Source of the DNA: Isoetes taiwanensis
Lineage: Eukaryota > Streptophyta > Lycopodiopsida > Isoetales > Isoetaceae
Length of the DNA: 64,000 nucleotides
Direction of reading: 5' to 3'
Assembly: GCA_021234155.1 (NCBI GenBank)
Contig: JAJEKV010000014.1
Location: 10,125,563 to 10,189,562 of the forward strand
In this document: positions 13,261 to 26,100 of the stretch, piece by piece
Numbering within the stretch: the stretch's first letter is position 1
Layout of the letters: each line of letters opens with the position of its first letter
Notes under the pieces: generated by a model
Database searches by the model: none
Told to the model about the DNA's origin: nothing
The model's input: the letters and a program-made list of their open reading frames with translations, nothing else
Position numbers and translations under genes: made by a program

Positions 13261-13269
13261 ATAATTTAA

Positions 13270-13580
13270 ATGTACTCCACTGTTAAAACCCTTCCCATTT
13301 TTCCTAGTTGGTCGGATGTTAAATGTTCTATACCTTTCCCCTTCCTTTTTTTTTCTAATCAGTCGGATGTTAAATATTCTATCTATTTATTTATAATATT
13401 CTATTCTATCTATCTATTTATCTTTTGTCTTTCTCCGCTTTTCCATTCTTTTGTATCCACCCCCCTTTTTTTTTCTAACCCAAGAAGTCCAACAAGTCAA
13501 AGCCGCCATGCGCTCCGCGACGCCGCTCGACCACATCTGGACAGACTTCAAGCCCGCTCTTTGCGACATGGTATAGGTAT
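13270..13580 (+). other. Pyrimidine-rich tract followed by a candidate first exon
   Basis: A CT-rich, low-complexity stretch (13,270-13,480) contains two copies of GTCGGATGTTAAAT and TCTATCTATTTAT units. It is followed by an ATG in good context at 13,507 that opens a short, G+C-richer peptide (start MRSATPLDHIWTDFKPAL) ending at GTATAG/GTATGA near 13,575, where a donor is possible. CT-rich leaders before an ATG are common in plant genes, but no family is recognised, so this stays a candidate. Confidence 0.3.
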
Positions 13581-13668
13581 GATTGTGCAAAAATACCCTC
13601 TGGCCATGGAGGGCAACCCTCCGTGCGCAGCACCTTGTTTTTTTTTTTTTAATTAAGATGACTGGATA

Positions 13669-14130
13669 ATGTGCTTTGACATGTTAACAGATGATACATA
13701 AGTCTATACATAAGCATATTGCAGTAAAGGGTACAGCATATTGAGCATGGTTGGATATGGTTTACACTTTGCAATGGGGACCTGTTTCACAATATATATA
13801 GCACAAGGGAGAGCATAGTGCCAAGGTTAAAACACGCGACAATGGTGGCTCAACAGACCTTTGCTAGACTGTCTTTAAAGACATACTTACCTGAAGAAAT
13901 GTGCTTTGACATGAAAATAATGTATACATAAATACGATGCAGTAAGTGTTACAACATACTGAACAAGGAAGTAAATGGTTTACTCTAGAGTATGGAGACT
14001 AATTCTACAATAAGTATGGCATAGCCGAATACCTAGGTTAAAATATATGACATGTTGGAGCAAGTAAACCTTAGCTAACACTTAAAGAAGTACTTACTGA
14101 AAAATGTATGTCTTAAATTAGCATGTAAAA
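13669..14130 (+). repeat. Diverged ~230-bp tandem repeat, two units plus a stub
   Basis: Units start at 13,669 and 13,899 with ATGTGCTTTGACATG and keep the same order of landmarks (GATGATACATAA / AATGTATACATAA, GCAGTAA, TACTGAACA / TATTGAGCA, GCATAGTGCC / GCATAGCCG, TTAAAGA.ATACTTAC). A third partial unit begins near 14,104. The similarity is clearly visible but eroded, so the duplication is old. It lies between two weak exon candidates, possibly in an intron. Confidence 0.65.
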
Positions 14131-14160
14131 ATGATAGTCTACGATTTTCATGTTTTAGGG

Positions 14161-14760
14161 TTCCGGTTGCGGCCAGCATCGTAATTGGATGGAGAACAAG
14201 GACACCTCCGTCAAGACCTATTTCCAGAAAATATGGACGGTATTTGCATTTGTGGATAATACAGAGATAAATTGATTCAGCTTAAGGACACGACTAGTGT
14301 GCTGTTACCATTGCTAAGGACTGTGATCAGGTCTATATAATAACAGAGATTGATGAATGCATTGCTGAGTCCGTCCTCCTCAAATGAACCCTGTCTACTG
14401 CCCTTGAGCATGGGCAGGAAGAAAGGGGATCTTAACATGTCTACCAGAAGGAAGCTTGAGATGGATGCCAGTCTAGCTCCCAAGAGGAAAAAGATCTGGG
14501 AATTTCGTAAGGCTGCTAGCACATCAAAACAAGGGACTATGGATGTGCCCAACAAAGCCACTGGGAATGAGTGTATCAATGCAAAAGATGGTGAAGGGAT
14601 CAAGAAGATGGCTGGGATAGTTAAGCAGATCCCCAAGAGCAAAGCTGGTAGTGAATCCTTAGCCAACAAAGATGCCAACTCCAAGGACGAAATTAGCAAC
14701 AAGGCAGCAGCAAAGCAGCACACGGGATTTCCCTCTGGAGCTAAAGCTATTCAGGTTAAT
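14161..14760 (+). other. Candidate exons of an unrecognised basic protein
   Basis: Two stretches look more coding than their surroundings. At about 14,160-14,240, after a TTTTAG acceptor, one frame reads GSGCGQHRNWMENKDTSVK and ends at a possible GTATTT donor. At 14,350-14,754 a 148-codon ORF is rich in Lys, Ser and Ala (for example MGRKKGDLNMSTRRKLEMD, then APKRKKIWEFRKAASTSKQ) and reaches ATTCAG/GTTAAT, a possible donor. Lysine-rich composition suggests a nuclear, disordered protein, but I recognise no domain. Both strands are open for the full length, so the reverse ORF is a shadow. Confidence 0.3.
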
Positions 14761-14796
14761 GCTAACCATGTAATCTCTGGTTTTATATGCTATTAA

Positions 14797-16040
14797 GAAC
14801 ATGTTCAAAGTGAAATTAGTAACAAGCAGTAGAATGACTAATCTAATGGATTGATGTTCTTCCTTAATATTTAGCTGGGTTTGCAGATTGATTTGAAACA
14901 TTATTAGATCTATTTCACACAGAATAAGACTGATATGAACCATGTTTATGATATTGTTAATGTATGCATGATGATTCAGATTTCTGGTTAGCCTTTTAGA
15001 AGGAATAGTTGGGCATAAACTAAGCATATAATATTGTCCTTATTAAGTTGTGGTGAAGAGTATATGCACTATTCAATGAGGTACCCGGACAGATCTATTA
15101 ATTTTAATGGTTCACTATGTGTGTAAGCTGGAAATAATATTGATTTGATTAAAATATATGTTGGCACAAGCTGATTGCCAATATTTGGGGTTATAATATT
15201 ATAGATTGACCGGTTTGGATGGAAAACAAGAATGGGACTGATCCAATAAAAAACGTGGCTGTACATAATGAAGAAATGCTTGCTGATTCATGTGCACAGT
15301 GGTAGTGTCTAGCTTTAAAATGTATTATGCAGTGGCTAGCTTAATGTTTAAGGGTGTTTGTGAGCAGAAGATTTTAGAGGGGACTCCAAGATAAGGGAGG
15401 ACTCTACGTAGTATCTAATAAACATTTATGAGCACATGATGTTACCCATATTCAAGAGCTGCTGGGTAATTATGACTGTTTGCTATTGTGCTGCACATTT
15501 GTCATGCAAATCTGAGTTATTCTCAATGATTACATAGTGAGACCAATACCATTAAAGTCATGGTGAAGGGGAATACCCAAGAAACCTACTGCTTACCTGT
15601 TAGTAGCTTAGGCTTTTACCATGATTAAGGCTAACTGTCCTTTGGTTCTACTGCAGGTAACCAGGTTTCTTGCTCCATGCTTTGATGTTTATATGCGTTC
15701 TAAGCAGATGGTTCATTAAACTTGATTTCAAGTAAGATATTTCCATTGGGAGAACTTACAATGTATTAAGTACTTTGAGTATTTGTCATAAGATATTATT
15801 CTGATATTTTCATCTTATATTATTCATGTATAATATGTTTGATGCATTTGAGATAATGCGAGTGTATTATTTCTGGAAATAAAAGTTTCTTTGGAATTAG
15901 TGTACTATTGTTACAAAGTAATTAAGTCTGGTCCTTATCCTGGCCTAGGAAATTGTTTCCTGGCAATTTTCTAGGGCTGCCAAAGGCAGGCTTGGTATTT
16001 CCAGTCGGAAGTATCAAGTGTGTTAGTCTGGTAACAGATT
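14797..16040. other. Non-coding, unassigned
   Basis: AT-rich intergenic or intronic DNA without a recognised gene. It ends in a 17-base T-run at about 16,045-16,061, which marks the truncated edge of the LTR element that follows. Confidence 0.35.
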
Positions 16041-16061
16041 TGGGGTTTTTTTTTTTTTTTT

Positions 16062-16512
16062 TAAACGGACGCGTATATTTATACGGCGGACCGTATAAGG
16101 GCGCTGACTGCAAAATACGCTCATAACTTTTTGATTTTAAACACCCAATCTGCAGGCAGCGCCCCTTTTGGGTTCTAGCCTTGAGGTCGCCATTTTAACC
16201 TCGGGAAACGTGCCCCCTAGGGTGTTTGGGAGGTGCCCGATCCGCTGGAGCCATTTTCGCCTTCATCCTAGCTACCTATTAAAAGTTATGGCCCATCTAA
16301 ACCCAACTCCTCCAACTACACCTTTTTCCCTCCAAAATCACCCTAACTTCCTAAATCTCACACAATTTATTACATCAACCTAGCACAAGACTAAATCACC
16401 GAAAAGTTAGGCAGTCCAACTAGCTTAAACTCCCACTCAACTACCGAACTAACGGGTTAGAGATTTGGTCAGTGCTATGATTTCGGTCAACAAAATCATG
16501 GCTCTGATACCA
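16062..16512 (-). mobile_element. 5' leader and tRNA-Met primer binding site of an LTR element
   Basis: On the minus strand this begins with TGGTATCAGAGC (complement of 16,501-16,512), the primer binding site for initiator tRNA-Met used by many plant LTR elements, one base beyond the LTR end at 16,514. About 440 bases of untranslated leader follow and then stop at a poly-T/poly-A tract, so gag and pol are absent. A 71-codon plus-strand ORF here is a shadow. Confidence 0.7.
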
Positions 16513-16513
16513 C

Positions 16514-18048
16514 TGTGATGCTCCCTGAACATATACGGCGCTCCTGACGTATACATACAGGGACTTCCCCCTCCCATGGCAACCAGTTCACCATGAGCAG
16601 GGCCCTCCCTCTAACTCGGACCATCCATAGAAAGATGCCCGGGTGAAGGACACGGAGGTGTCATTCGGCCCACGCCTTCAATGGGACTCCTAAGTCGCGG
16701 AAGCGTGAATACAAGGTTAGCATACAGCATAATCATATAACAAATAACCACCCCGAAGGGTGGCACATCCATCCAACTGATGAGAACAGAGAAGATACAT
16801 CTAATGCTAAGGAAAACATTCCAAACCCAAGGTTCTACCCCAGCTCAGACTCCAATGGGGATCGACTGATGGCTAGGTCTCAGGAGTTCAGCAGACAGAA
16901 TCTTAACATGGCGTTGGCTGGCATAGAACATTGGCTAGGGTTATCCACTCCATCCGCCCCTCCTGTGCACACTTTGCAGATGAGCTGAATCAAGCTATGG
17001 CGCCATTGTAGCCTTCCAGAGACGCAATTCCAAGGTATCACCCTTCGGGACTACTCCGGGTTACATCTTCCCGGTCCGATGAGGCAGGTCAGAGAAGTGT
17101 CCCTTCCCAGAGTCGCAGTGAATCCATGGGTGAGCTAGAGAATACGTGCCGTATTAGCGACCCCCGCATCCGTACCCGACCTACTCCCCTAACTTTATCT
17201 TCAAAGTACAGGATGATCACACCACTATACCCAGGGATTGTCAGACCCATACCCGGCCCTCTACGTGACCGGCTATTAGGCCTAGCTCACTGAAGGAGTC
17301 CCCGTAGCCTTTTATGCTCAGGCGAGACCCCACCCCACCCCTTGTCTGGTGCTTCAATGATGCCATAGATTCCACAGCTCGGTGGGATCTTGTACACAGG
17401 CCGCAACTAATGGGAATAATATAGGGCTCTATCTAGGAGCATGCTACAATACATGGGCTCAGAGGTCTCTACCCCCCGTAATCCCCCATCTCCGGAGTGC
17501 TAACTAAGCAACTAACTGCTAAACCATCAACCAAAACACATACAGAGACTAGAGATAAGAATACTCACCATATCAATCAAGGGTTAGCCTAACAGGTAAA
17601 CCACAGAGAAAAACAGAGAGAGAACACACCACAGAGAGGCGCTATGCTATAGATCAACAAAGAAAACTACTGACTAACCGTCAAATCGGCCTTGGGCTGT
17701 TCCATCTCGACTAACTGAAGGGTGCCTGGCTGCTGCGTCTCCTCCTCCATCTCCAACTGCTCCTAATTCGAATTGGGGCACAAAAGCCCCAATTTGGGTG
17801 TCCCATATTGGAAACCCTGCCTTGCCCAATCGATTTGGGCCAGGTGGCATGTTATTAATTAACTAATTAAGCTAATTAGGTTAATTAAGACAAAAATACA
17901 CTTAATTAGGTTTTATTAATTTAGCATAGCTAAATTAATCCCTTTTAGGTCAACCCCTCCGGTTAACATACCCCATGGTGGCGTATCCCTACTACGTGAC
18001 GTGTCAGTATATTTATACGTATACCGTATAAATACGTAGAACGTCACA
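16514..18048 (-). repeat. 5' LTR, TGTGACGT family (copy 2, complete, 1,535 bp)
   Basis: The best-defined LTR of this family. On the minus strand it starts TGTGACGT at 18,048 and ends TCACA at 16,514, giving matching TGTGA/TCACA ends, and is followed by one base and the tRNA-Met primer site. It aligns along its length with 2,075-3,662 and, in the same orientation, with 43,852-45,150. With its leader but no coding region it is a truncated 5' end. The terminal match to a primer site fixes the orientation. Confidence 0.85.
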
Positions 18049-18144
18049 ATTTGGGATTTTGGTCTACCCACATCCTAACACTTTGAGTTACATTGTCATG
18101 ATGTTTCCATGTACCCCTTGAAACCTCATCAAATATGTTCCCAA

Positions 18145-18600
18145 TATCATCCATATCGAGAAAGTCATCCCCGTCTTTGCTATCCTCCATATACATTTGT
18201 ATCAACAACTTGATCTTCATGCATTTTCATAACCTCCCTACACGAATGGCCTTCCATCAACAAACACTTAATCCATTCCTTCTTTCTTGAAAGCCATAGT
18301 GCAAGCTAGCACTTATCGTGCATATTCCCATGACAAGCAGCTCCATGGATGTTAACATGGCTCCTTTGATAGTAGACAATTTGAGTCCACTCCGGGTTAA
18401 TATACAATTGCATGGCGAGAAAATGACACATACAATCTTTTTTGTATGTCTCACCTCTTAATCTTCTCTTCCTTCTAACAATGGGTTGATAAATTTCCAT
18501 CTGAGCATGATCCTCCCCTTCCAATCCTTTCTTTTTCTTTCTGTTTCTCTTCCTTGAATTCGAATTCTTAATTGGCTTTGGTCACTGCTCATTCGCATTA
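18145..18600 (-). pseudogene. Decayed transposase-like fragment (MULE/FAR1-type N-terminus?)
   Basis: On the minus strand a frame reads KKDCMCHFLAMQLYINPEW, then QIVYYQRSHVNIHG and CHGNMHDKC. This arrangement of Cys and His resembles the zinc-binding N-terminal part of some plant MULE-derived proteins, where a Cys-x-CHF stretch precedes a YxxRxHxNxxGxxCHG stretch. After an in-frame stop the same frame goes on with WIKCLLMEGHSCREVMKMHE, which also fits. No catalytic core follows because the LTR at 18,048 lies in the way. The resemblance is from memory of the family pattern and is not strong; a host gene remnant is possible. Confidence 0.35.
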
Positions 18601-19630
18601 GCAGGATTCCCCATTTGATTAGGCTGCTATTGGACAACAACATCAATTCCTCTATTCCATTTGGTCTTCCTCTTTCCCTTTCCTTGACTCGATGTTTGAA
18701 TTGGATTTTGATCCTCACTAAGGTCCCGAGGCCCATAACTGCACCAGTACCTACAAGCCCTAAACATAAGTCAGCAAATATTTTTACAATCCAAATCAAT
18801 TTGCCAAACAAACAGTGTCATTTAATTCAAGTTTACACTGTCGAATTTAGATGGCTGTTCATGTTTAGCTTGCTCAAAGAACCACGCTTCCTGTTCTTAC
18901 AGACTTTCTTGTAGAAGCTCGTTGGAGAATGCATATTCTTCATCTCTCCCATGATAAAATATGATAAGTGAGAATGCAAGAGACGGGTGGATATTCTCTT
19001 GCTTTTCTAACTGTCCATTCAAGATCAATTTGGCTGAAAGAACCCTCAAGTGGATTCTGGATCTAAAATCCATCCAATATCTGCTATAAACGAACAAAAA
19101 TATAGGAATTTGGAATGGTTAATATCGACTCACCATGTTGTATGCAAAATTCAAGCAAAACAAAGGAAGGATCATAGTTATTAACTGCTGCAAGCAACTG
19201 TTTCATGAACCAGGCTCCATAAATCAGATCTGGTCCAGATCATATCGTCCATCCATGCCGTCTCAAGCCCTAAATGATCGTTCTTGCAAATGAAAAGAGC
19301 GGGAGGAGAGCTGGTTCAAACATGGCGTCCAACAACAAAGATACGTCGCATAGCTAGTTTGTACGTAGCGTAGCTGGGTCAGTTTATTATGGGATGTATG
19401 CTGGGATGTATGGTGGAACAGAAAAGGGGATGATAGAGGCATGGATCTATATGGATCGATTGGATGGAGGCGCGATTGGATGGGGGCGCATGCATAACGT
19501 GTTTGAACCAATAAAATTCAGGTGGTTTAAACATGACCATTGTTGACAAATAAGGCGCTTGTTCGGCTATGGGCCAGGAAGCCAACTTATTTTTTTTTCC
19601 TTTTTCGATATAGTCGGCTGAAGATATAAG
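18601..19630. other. Non-coding, unassigned
   Basis: No confident gene. It contains reverse-strand ORFs of up to 117 codons (18,458-18,811) that are Arg/Lys-rich and low in complexity, and a GGATGTATG/GGATGGAGGC microsatellite-like patch near 19,390-19,480. It may include distal promoter sequence of SMG8. Confidence 0.3.
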
Positions 19631-20058
19631 TACCCTGGTTTGGGGGATCCCGGACGTCGTGATCCTGTCCTCCCGGACCACCAAAAAAAAAGATCCCCTC
19701 CTCTACGATCACCACATTAACTGCGCAGTTAATGGGTTATTGCGCAGTTTGGGGCTGGTTTTCAGCTGAATTGGAGCTTGCTTATTGCAGCGGCGCTCGC
19801 CTTGCTTCCTCCTCCGCGGCTACCGAATCCTCTCTCTCCAGCCGATTCCGGCCACCAGAAACAGACCCCATCCGATTTCGTGAAGGATCCGCCGAGAAAA
19901 ACCCATGCAAAGTTTGCCCTAATTTTCCTATAAGGGGCACGATTTTTGCGCAGTAAGCCGTACTTACTGTGCGATCCCGTCCCCCGGGATCACACCCCCT
20001 AGGGATCCATGCCCCGGGATCACACGTCCGAGATCGACCAAGACCAGAGACCAGGGTA
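19631..20058. mobile_element. 428-bp MITE-like inverted-repeat element in the SMG8 5' region
   Basis: The ends are imperfect inverted repeats: TACCCTGGT...GGGGATC(C)CGGACGT..GTGATCC on the left and the complement of GGGATCACACGTCCGAGATC...ACCAGGGTA on the right. Inside are the inverted pair GCGCAGTAAG/CTTACTGTGCG (19,948-19,974) and repeated GGGATCACA words (19,985-20,030). There is no ORF of note. The outer ends lie in TA-rich DNA, so a TA target duplication is plausible but cannot be fixed. It ends about 120 bases before the SMG8 start codon, so it likely lies in the promoter or 5' UTR. Confidence 0.55.
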
Positions 20059-20180
20059 TATATATCCTCTAGTCCATATAGTCTACGAATAACGTACGGA
20101 TTATCTTGTCGTACAACGCACTTTTTTGGGTTACTTCGACTTGACCTAACATTAACAGCAGCTATGCCGGAAGGCAGGCG

Positions 20181-23100
20181 ATGGCGGTACGCATGCTCTG
20201 CAGGCCACCCTCCTCCTCTTCGCTGTCGCCATCTGCTACCACATTTTGTGTGCAGATTTCAGGAGCTGATGCAGCAGCACAAGCGTCGGAAGCCTCGGCA
20301 GTGAGTGCGGGCTCAGGAAATGGTGGGGTGATTGTGGTTGGAGCCATTGGCCGGCTGGAGGAAGATGTCTCGCAGCTTTTGAATCGTCTTTTGGATGCAC
20401 GGGTGTTCGGATCGAATTTGACGAGTAATTACCGTGAGAAAGGGGAAGACAAGAAGTCTGAAAATGGAGCTGGGGACATAAACAAAGGAGTAGGTCGTAC
20501 AGCCAAACATGTGGGAGCAAAAGAAGACATTGGCAAAGAAAGGCTGTGTTGGATGAAGAATAGACTGCAACACTATTATGACGAGGAACGGGGATTAGTG
20601 TATGTTCTATTTGCATGGAATTCAATTTCCTTTGATGGTCTAGAAAATGAGGATATCTCATCAGAGACACTGTCAGCTGCACTTGAGCGACGAGAAGCAG
20701 ACAGCATACGAGGCTTGCTGTTCATGTTCTCTGTAAGTTATTGTCCAATCTCAAAACGAAAAAATCAAACTCTTAGTCTCAATTCTCCAATATTGTTATT
20801 TCTTTAAGTATCTTCGGAATTTCTAAACTTTGCGATCATTCAAAGGCTGCATTTACTTCCTTGACCTTTCTGATGGACCTATTGGCTGTTTAGGCCGAGT
20901 TATATTCACATTATATTTACTTGCAGTTTCTAATGAGGGCGACTTCTTACAGGTTTGCCATGTCATCCTTCTCGTTCAGGAACGCGCTCGCTTTGAACCT
21001 AAAATGTTACGTATCTTCCGCATTTTACAGGCTGCAAAACATGCTCTGATACCTTTTGTGAAGACCCAGGTTCTTCCAGGGTTGTTACCAACACCATCTT
21101 CAAGAAATATGCTACAGAGATCATCTTCTTTATCATCTAGCAATTCCCCTGGACGAGCTGGATCAAATGCACGACAGGCATCTACAATAGCACTCATGTC
21201 CGGATCTGCTCCGACCTTATTTCCAGGGCAATGTACACCTGTTGTCCTGTTTGTGTATTTGGAGGATCCCTTTGATGCCGCAACACTTAGTTCTCATAAT
21301 GCTGGTCATGTCAATGAGATAGATTTACAAACTTGTAACCCAGGACAGTTATCAAGGCAATCCTTGCTTCCTAAGCTGGCCAACATGGCCATTCCAGCGA
21401 CGAGAATATCAACCAAGGTTGAAACAGGCCAGCGCAGGAAATTTCAATCCTCTTTGGAGGCCCAGATCCGTTTTTTAATTAAAAAGTGTAGAACAGTGGT
21501 TGGATTAGGTGATGCCGGGCATTTCGGGCCAGGAAGTGGTCCAGGAATGGGGCCAAGGGGTCCTGGCAGTGGACTTGGAGCATCAGTAAGTGGTGGTGCT
21601 CTTTTCACTTTAGACTCCACAAGAGCTGTCATCCTTTTAGGAAGGCCTTCCAATCGCTGCACTGAGTCATTGGATGCTATAACAGATGAATTACTAAATG
21701 GGAAAGAAGGTACAGACGATGCACAATTGGAATCTTCAACAAATATTGTTGCAGATGATATTCAAGGAATTAAAGACTTTTTGTCAAGGCAAGCAGAAAT
21801 TTTAAGGGGTAGGGGAGGAATGCCAAGCAGTTCCACCGGGGGGTCTGTTGGAGTTGGAATGGTTGCAGCTGCAGCAGCGGCTGCTGCTGCATCAGCTGCC
21901 GGAGGAAGTTCTGGGGTTTCATCTGGTGCCAGCAAGGCAGTCTGCAATCCTCCGGAGCTGCCAAGCATGGGTGTTTGGTTAACTGCATGCAACTTGATTA
22001 TAGAATCTCTGATGACTAAAGAAACAAATGATAAATGGACATTTTTCAAAGTGCCTGAAGGGGCTCATGCTTCTGTAAGAAGAGGAGCAGAAGGCACCAT
22101 TGAAGCTACGAGACCGGTGTCTGGATCGATGCAGAACAAGGGAACAATAGAGACAGCATTAACATTCATAGAAAATGCTGTGGATATGGACATGAAGTTT
22201 TCTGCTTCATGGTGTAGGAAGATTCTACCCGCTGCTCAGGAAGTTTATTTGAAAGGGTTACCAGCCTGTTATCCATCAGCAATTCACAATGTTAATTTGG
22301 AGAAGGCATTGCATGTCTTTAGGTCCAGCGCAAGAGGTCCGGCAGTACAAATTTTTGTAGAAAAGCTTAAGCAAGATTGCAAGAGTGTGTGGAAGTCTGG
22401 AAGGCAATTATGTGATGCACAAAGCTTGACAGGCAACTCCTGCATACATCAGGTGCATTTGGTTTCTGAAGATTCACAGGATTTGAAAGATAGTGCACCA
22501 CTTTCTGTCAAATCACATTCTAGTGGGGCTGTATATCTTCATGCTTGTGCATGTGGAAGATCAAGAAAGCTACGAGATGATCCATTTGATTATCAATCTG
22601 CAAATGTGAAATTTTATCAGTTCCCAAATTGTGAAAATCTATTACCATCCATAGCACTTCCTGATTTTGGGGATAAAAACCGTTTAAGTGGTTCGTCGTG
22701 GAGTTTGGTGCGTCTTGGAAGTGCAGCATATTATGAGCCAACAATTGGTCTATTACAAAGTGGGTTTTGTTCTGGCCAAAATCTTTTATTCCCATGGAAC
22801 ATTCCTGTTTCATACAAATCAATATCTTCATCAGATTTGTGTGCAAAAGTGGGCGATCAGCCTAGGATTTTAAATGGCAAAGATATATCTAGTTCAAATC
22901 TTCCAGATTCAAAGGTAAATGCTACTTCAGGATGGGAGTATAGTAGTTCACATGCCAAGATGAGTAATAAAGTTGAGGAAAAGAAGCCCTCTTCTAAAAA
23001 GGACCCTGGCAATTCAAAAAGAGACCTTGGTGTAACAAATCTAAATTATACTGAAGAATCTGCATTCCCTCCTCTTCCGCAGAAACAGGACCGTGCATTA

Positions 23101-26100
23101 CAGAAGCCTTCCAAGCATGTCCCTGCCCGCAACACTATATCTGGTCTATCTAACCAGCAGCATAGCAACATTAGAAATGGTCAGAAACCAGGCATCTCAA
23201 TAAAGGTTGAGCTTCATGGAATTGATAAGGCTAAGGGAAGCACTGAACAAGTCCTATATGGTAATCCTTCGTCTGATCCAAAAGCATCTGCAATGGATCA
23301 AATAACAATATATATTGGATTTGAGCATGAATGCCCTTCTGGACATAGGTTTTTTCTTTCTCCCGACGACATTAGGAATTTGGGTCCATTGTATTCGGAA
23401 TACCTCGAACCATCCAGCATAGATCTAAGGCAGGAAAAGGAGTGTGGCTTTGGATCATCAAAATCAGAAGTCAACGAGATTGCAAACCGTGAAGTAGTTG
23501 GTCATGCGGCATCCAAAAGTGGAAGCTTCCATGGTTCTAAGGGCAAGTTGACGAAATCTGTAGACATTACAGAGAATTTGAATGTGGGTGAAAGTTCTGG
23601 GGATGGTTTCGTTTTGCTGAATTCTAACCTTCCAATTTTCTTGAACTGTCCACATTGTAAAGTTGCTGGAACAAAGCCAAGAGAAAATAATGTACACTTT
23701 GCTAGCACAACTTCACAACTTCAGCGCATCTTTTTGGTATGTTTTATGGCTTTATTTGGTTTATTAATTTGCGGAAGTAATTATTTAAATGATTCGTTAC
23801 GGAAGGCCAGTCACAAGGCAGGGATCCTTTTCTCTCTTCTATGATAGTCAATGGTCTGCTCTTTCTTTTCATTCTTGAGACAGTAGCCCTTTACACATGT
23901 TTTGACTTTGGTGGAATAGGGGTCACAGTCTTAAGAATAGAACAAATTTCAGTTGTGCAACTATTGTCATTGTGCCATTAGACAGTTGAAGACTTAACTG
24001 GACACGTATTTTTCTTTTACACATGATATTGGCTTTTCTTTTGTCTTGTGATTATGGATCGATTCTCATTCGTTGCGAATCGAATGATGTCTTTGTGTGG
24101 TTCATCTTTTTGGCCTTCTTCTTCTGTCAGACAGGTGAGTGACCATGCCATTGGGTTATCACATCCCTTAGGTCATAACGATTCTCCTATGTTTGCCTTG
24201 CATTATCGTTGCTTATGAAACAGTCTCTGTAAATTGAACATTGCCTTGCTCCCATTCCAATGTCAACTTTATGACCTGAGCCCATACAGTCACTAATTAA
24301 GTTGCCCTTTTATCAATCCGCAATAAGCCGACAGTGCCATTCAAAAGGCCTTCAATCCGTTTAGCTGTCATGAATGGAATACAAGCTGGCGCTGATGCCA
24401 TCAATAGTAATAGTAAAATGCCAAAAGGGTCGTCGTTGTAATTCAAATATTTTCCTGTCCCTCTTATGTAAGGCAAGGAATTGTTTCTGAAGTATATGGT
24501 ATTGTCAACTTTCTGAAGTTACGTTTCTGCAGGTAACACCACCTTTTCCTCTTCTGCTATCATCACGCCCAACAGTGCAATTTGAGGTTTGTCCTTTATG
24601 TTTTTTTAATTGCAATTCTTAGGGTCCTTAGGAGGTCATTTGGGATTGCTAGATGCATTTAGGTTGATAATTTGGGAACCAACGGGATTTGCAAGAAAAC
24701 TACTGAATCACAAATTGCAACATTGCAATGACACCAAGTTGCAGTTTTATTATTGTTGTATAGTAGAAACAGACAGGCTGGACACCCACTTGATGTTACA
24801 GAACAAAGAGACAAATAGATATACTTAGATAGGGAATTCGTATGCATTACAATGCATATCACAACAGAATAAATTGTTATGGCTATTTAATAGGTGTAAT
24901 TTTGTTTTTTAGTTAAATGTTTATATACTTAGATAGGGAACACATATGCAGTACAATGCGTATCACAACAGAATAAATTGTTATGGTACTAAATAGGCGT
25001 AATTTTGTATTTTAGTTAAATGTTTTTCAATGGGTGGAAACTGATGATGGAAAAGGTCTTTTTAGTCCATCTTGCAAAATCAGTGTAAGAAGTAACAGTT
25101 ATAAAAAATGTTTTAATTTAGACTTTGTGCTTCAACTGTTAACATTATGTTCAAGTTGCAGTGCTACTCGGAATCTTAGGTTTTCTGAGCGGGGGCTTGG
25201 GCTGAGTTTTGCCACGTGGAATGTTTTCCATGATCTTGCTGCAGTGGCTATTCGTGATATCTTTGTCTTAGCCTGTGCTCCATTCAGATATGTTGCAATT
25301 ACAATATCATGTTCCATAAAAGGGGCCTAAAAGACCACATTAATGCCAGTATAGCACATTGACCTTGTGGAAACCTTACTGAAGAACTATGTGGGATCAG
25401 AGAATATCTTGACCCTACAACAACTGGCTTTGTTTGGAAAATGCAGCTGGCAAAGTGAAGATTAAGAACCACATATTGGAGAAACTAATGTCTATGGAAA
25501 TAAAGATGTGAAGGGATCTGGAGCATACGACCTTGTAACAGGAATGGGAATTTAACAGGACCTCATTATATTCCTGCTGTGTCAAGAGCCATTGATTTTT
25601 GTGGAAAACACTTCAGGCATCAGAGAATGTGTGATTTAGTGTGGATAGAAGTGCAGCCCATGTAGCTCCATGGGAAACAAGAGTAGATGGATGAAGATTC
25701 AACTCCAATGCAGATTGAACACACAACAAAGTACCCTTAAGTGGTTACGGTACAGAAAGCATCAGATGAGCTTTATATCATTCAGCAAGTTCATGAAGAA
25801 ATAGGATTCAGGGGTCCATAGGCCCGTAAGTTCCTTGGAGAATTCTATTTTTCAGAACTCAATCTAGGATTCCTTATGAACATTAAGATCTTTACAGAAG
25901 GTGGATTCCGATGATAGTAGGATAGTCTTCTTGGTCAAAATGACAATAGTGCGATACAAAAAATGTTTGCAATGCCTTATGGACATTGTCTGTGAAGGAC
26001 AAATACAGTCTTGCAGAAAGTGGATTCCAATGTTAATAGAATTCCTCTTTTTTTAGTCAAAACATAGAGCGAAAAGTCAGAAATAGTCCTCTATAGCCTG

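Noticed and set aside
14277-14723. 148-codon minus-strand ORF, hydrophobic
   Set aside because: It mirrors the Lys/Ser/Ala-rich plus-strand ORF; Leu/Ser-rich antisense of Lys-rich codons is expected.
20830-20952. Start of the large SMG8 ORF at 20,830
   Set aside because: The first 41 codons are intron 1; exon 2 begins after the CAG acceptor at 20,952, and exon 1 supplies the conserved N-terminus.
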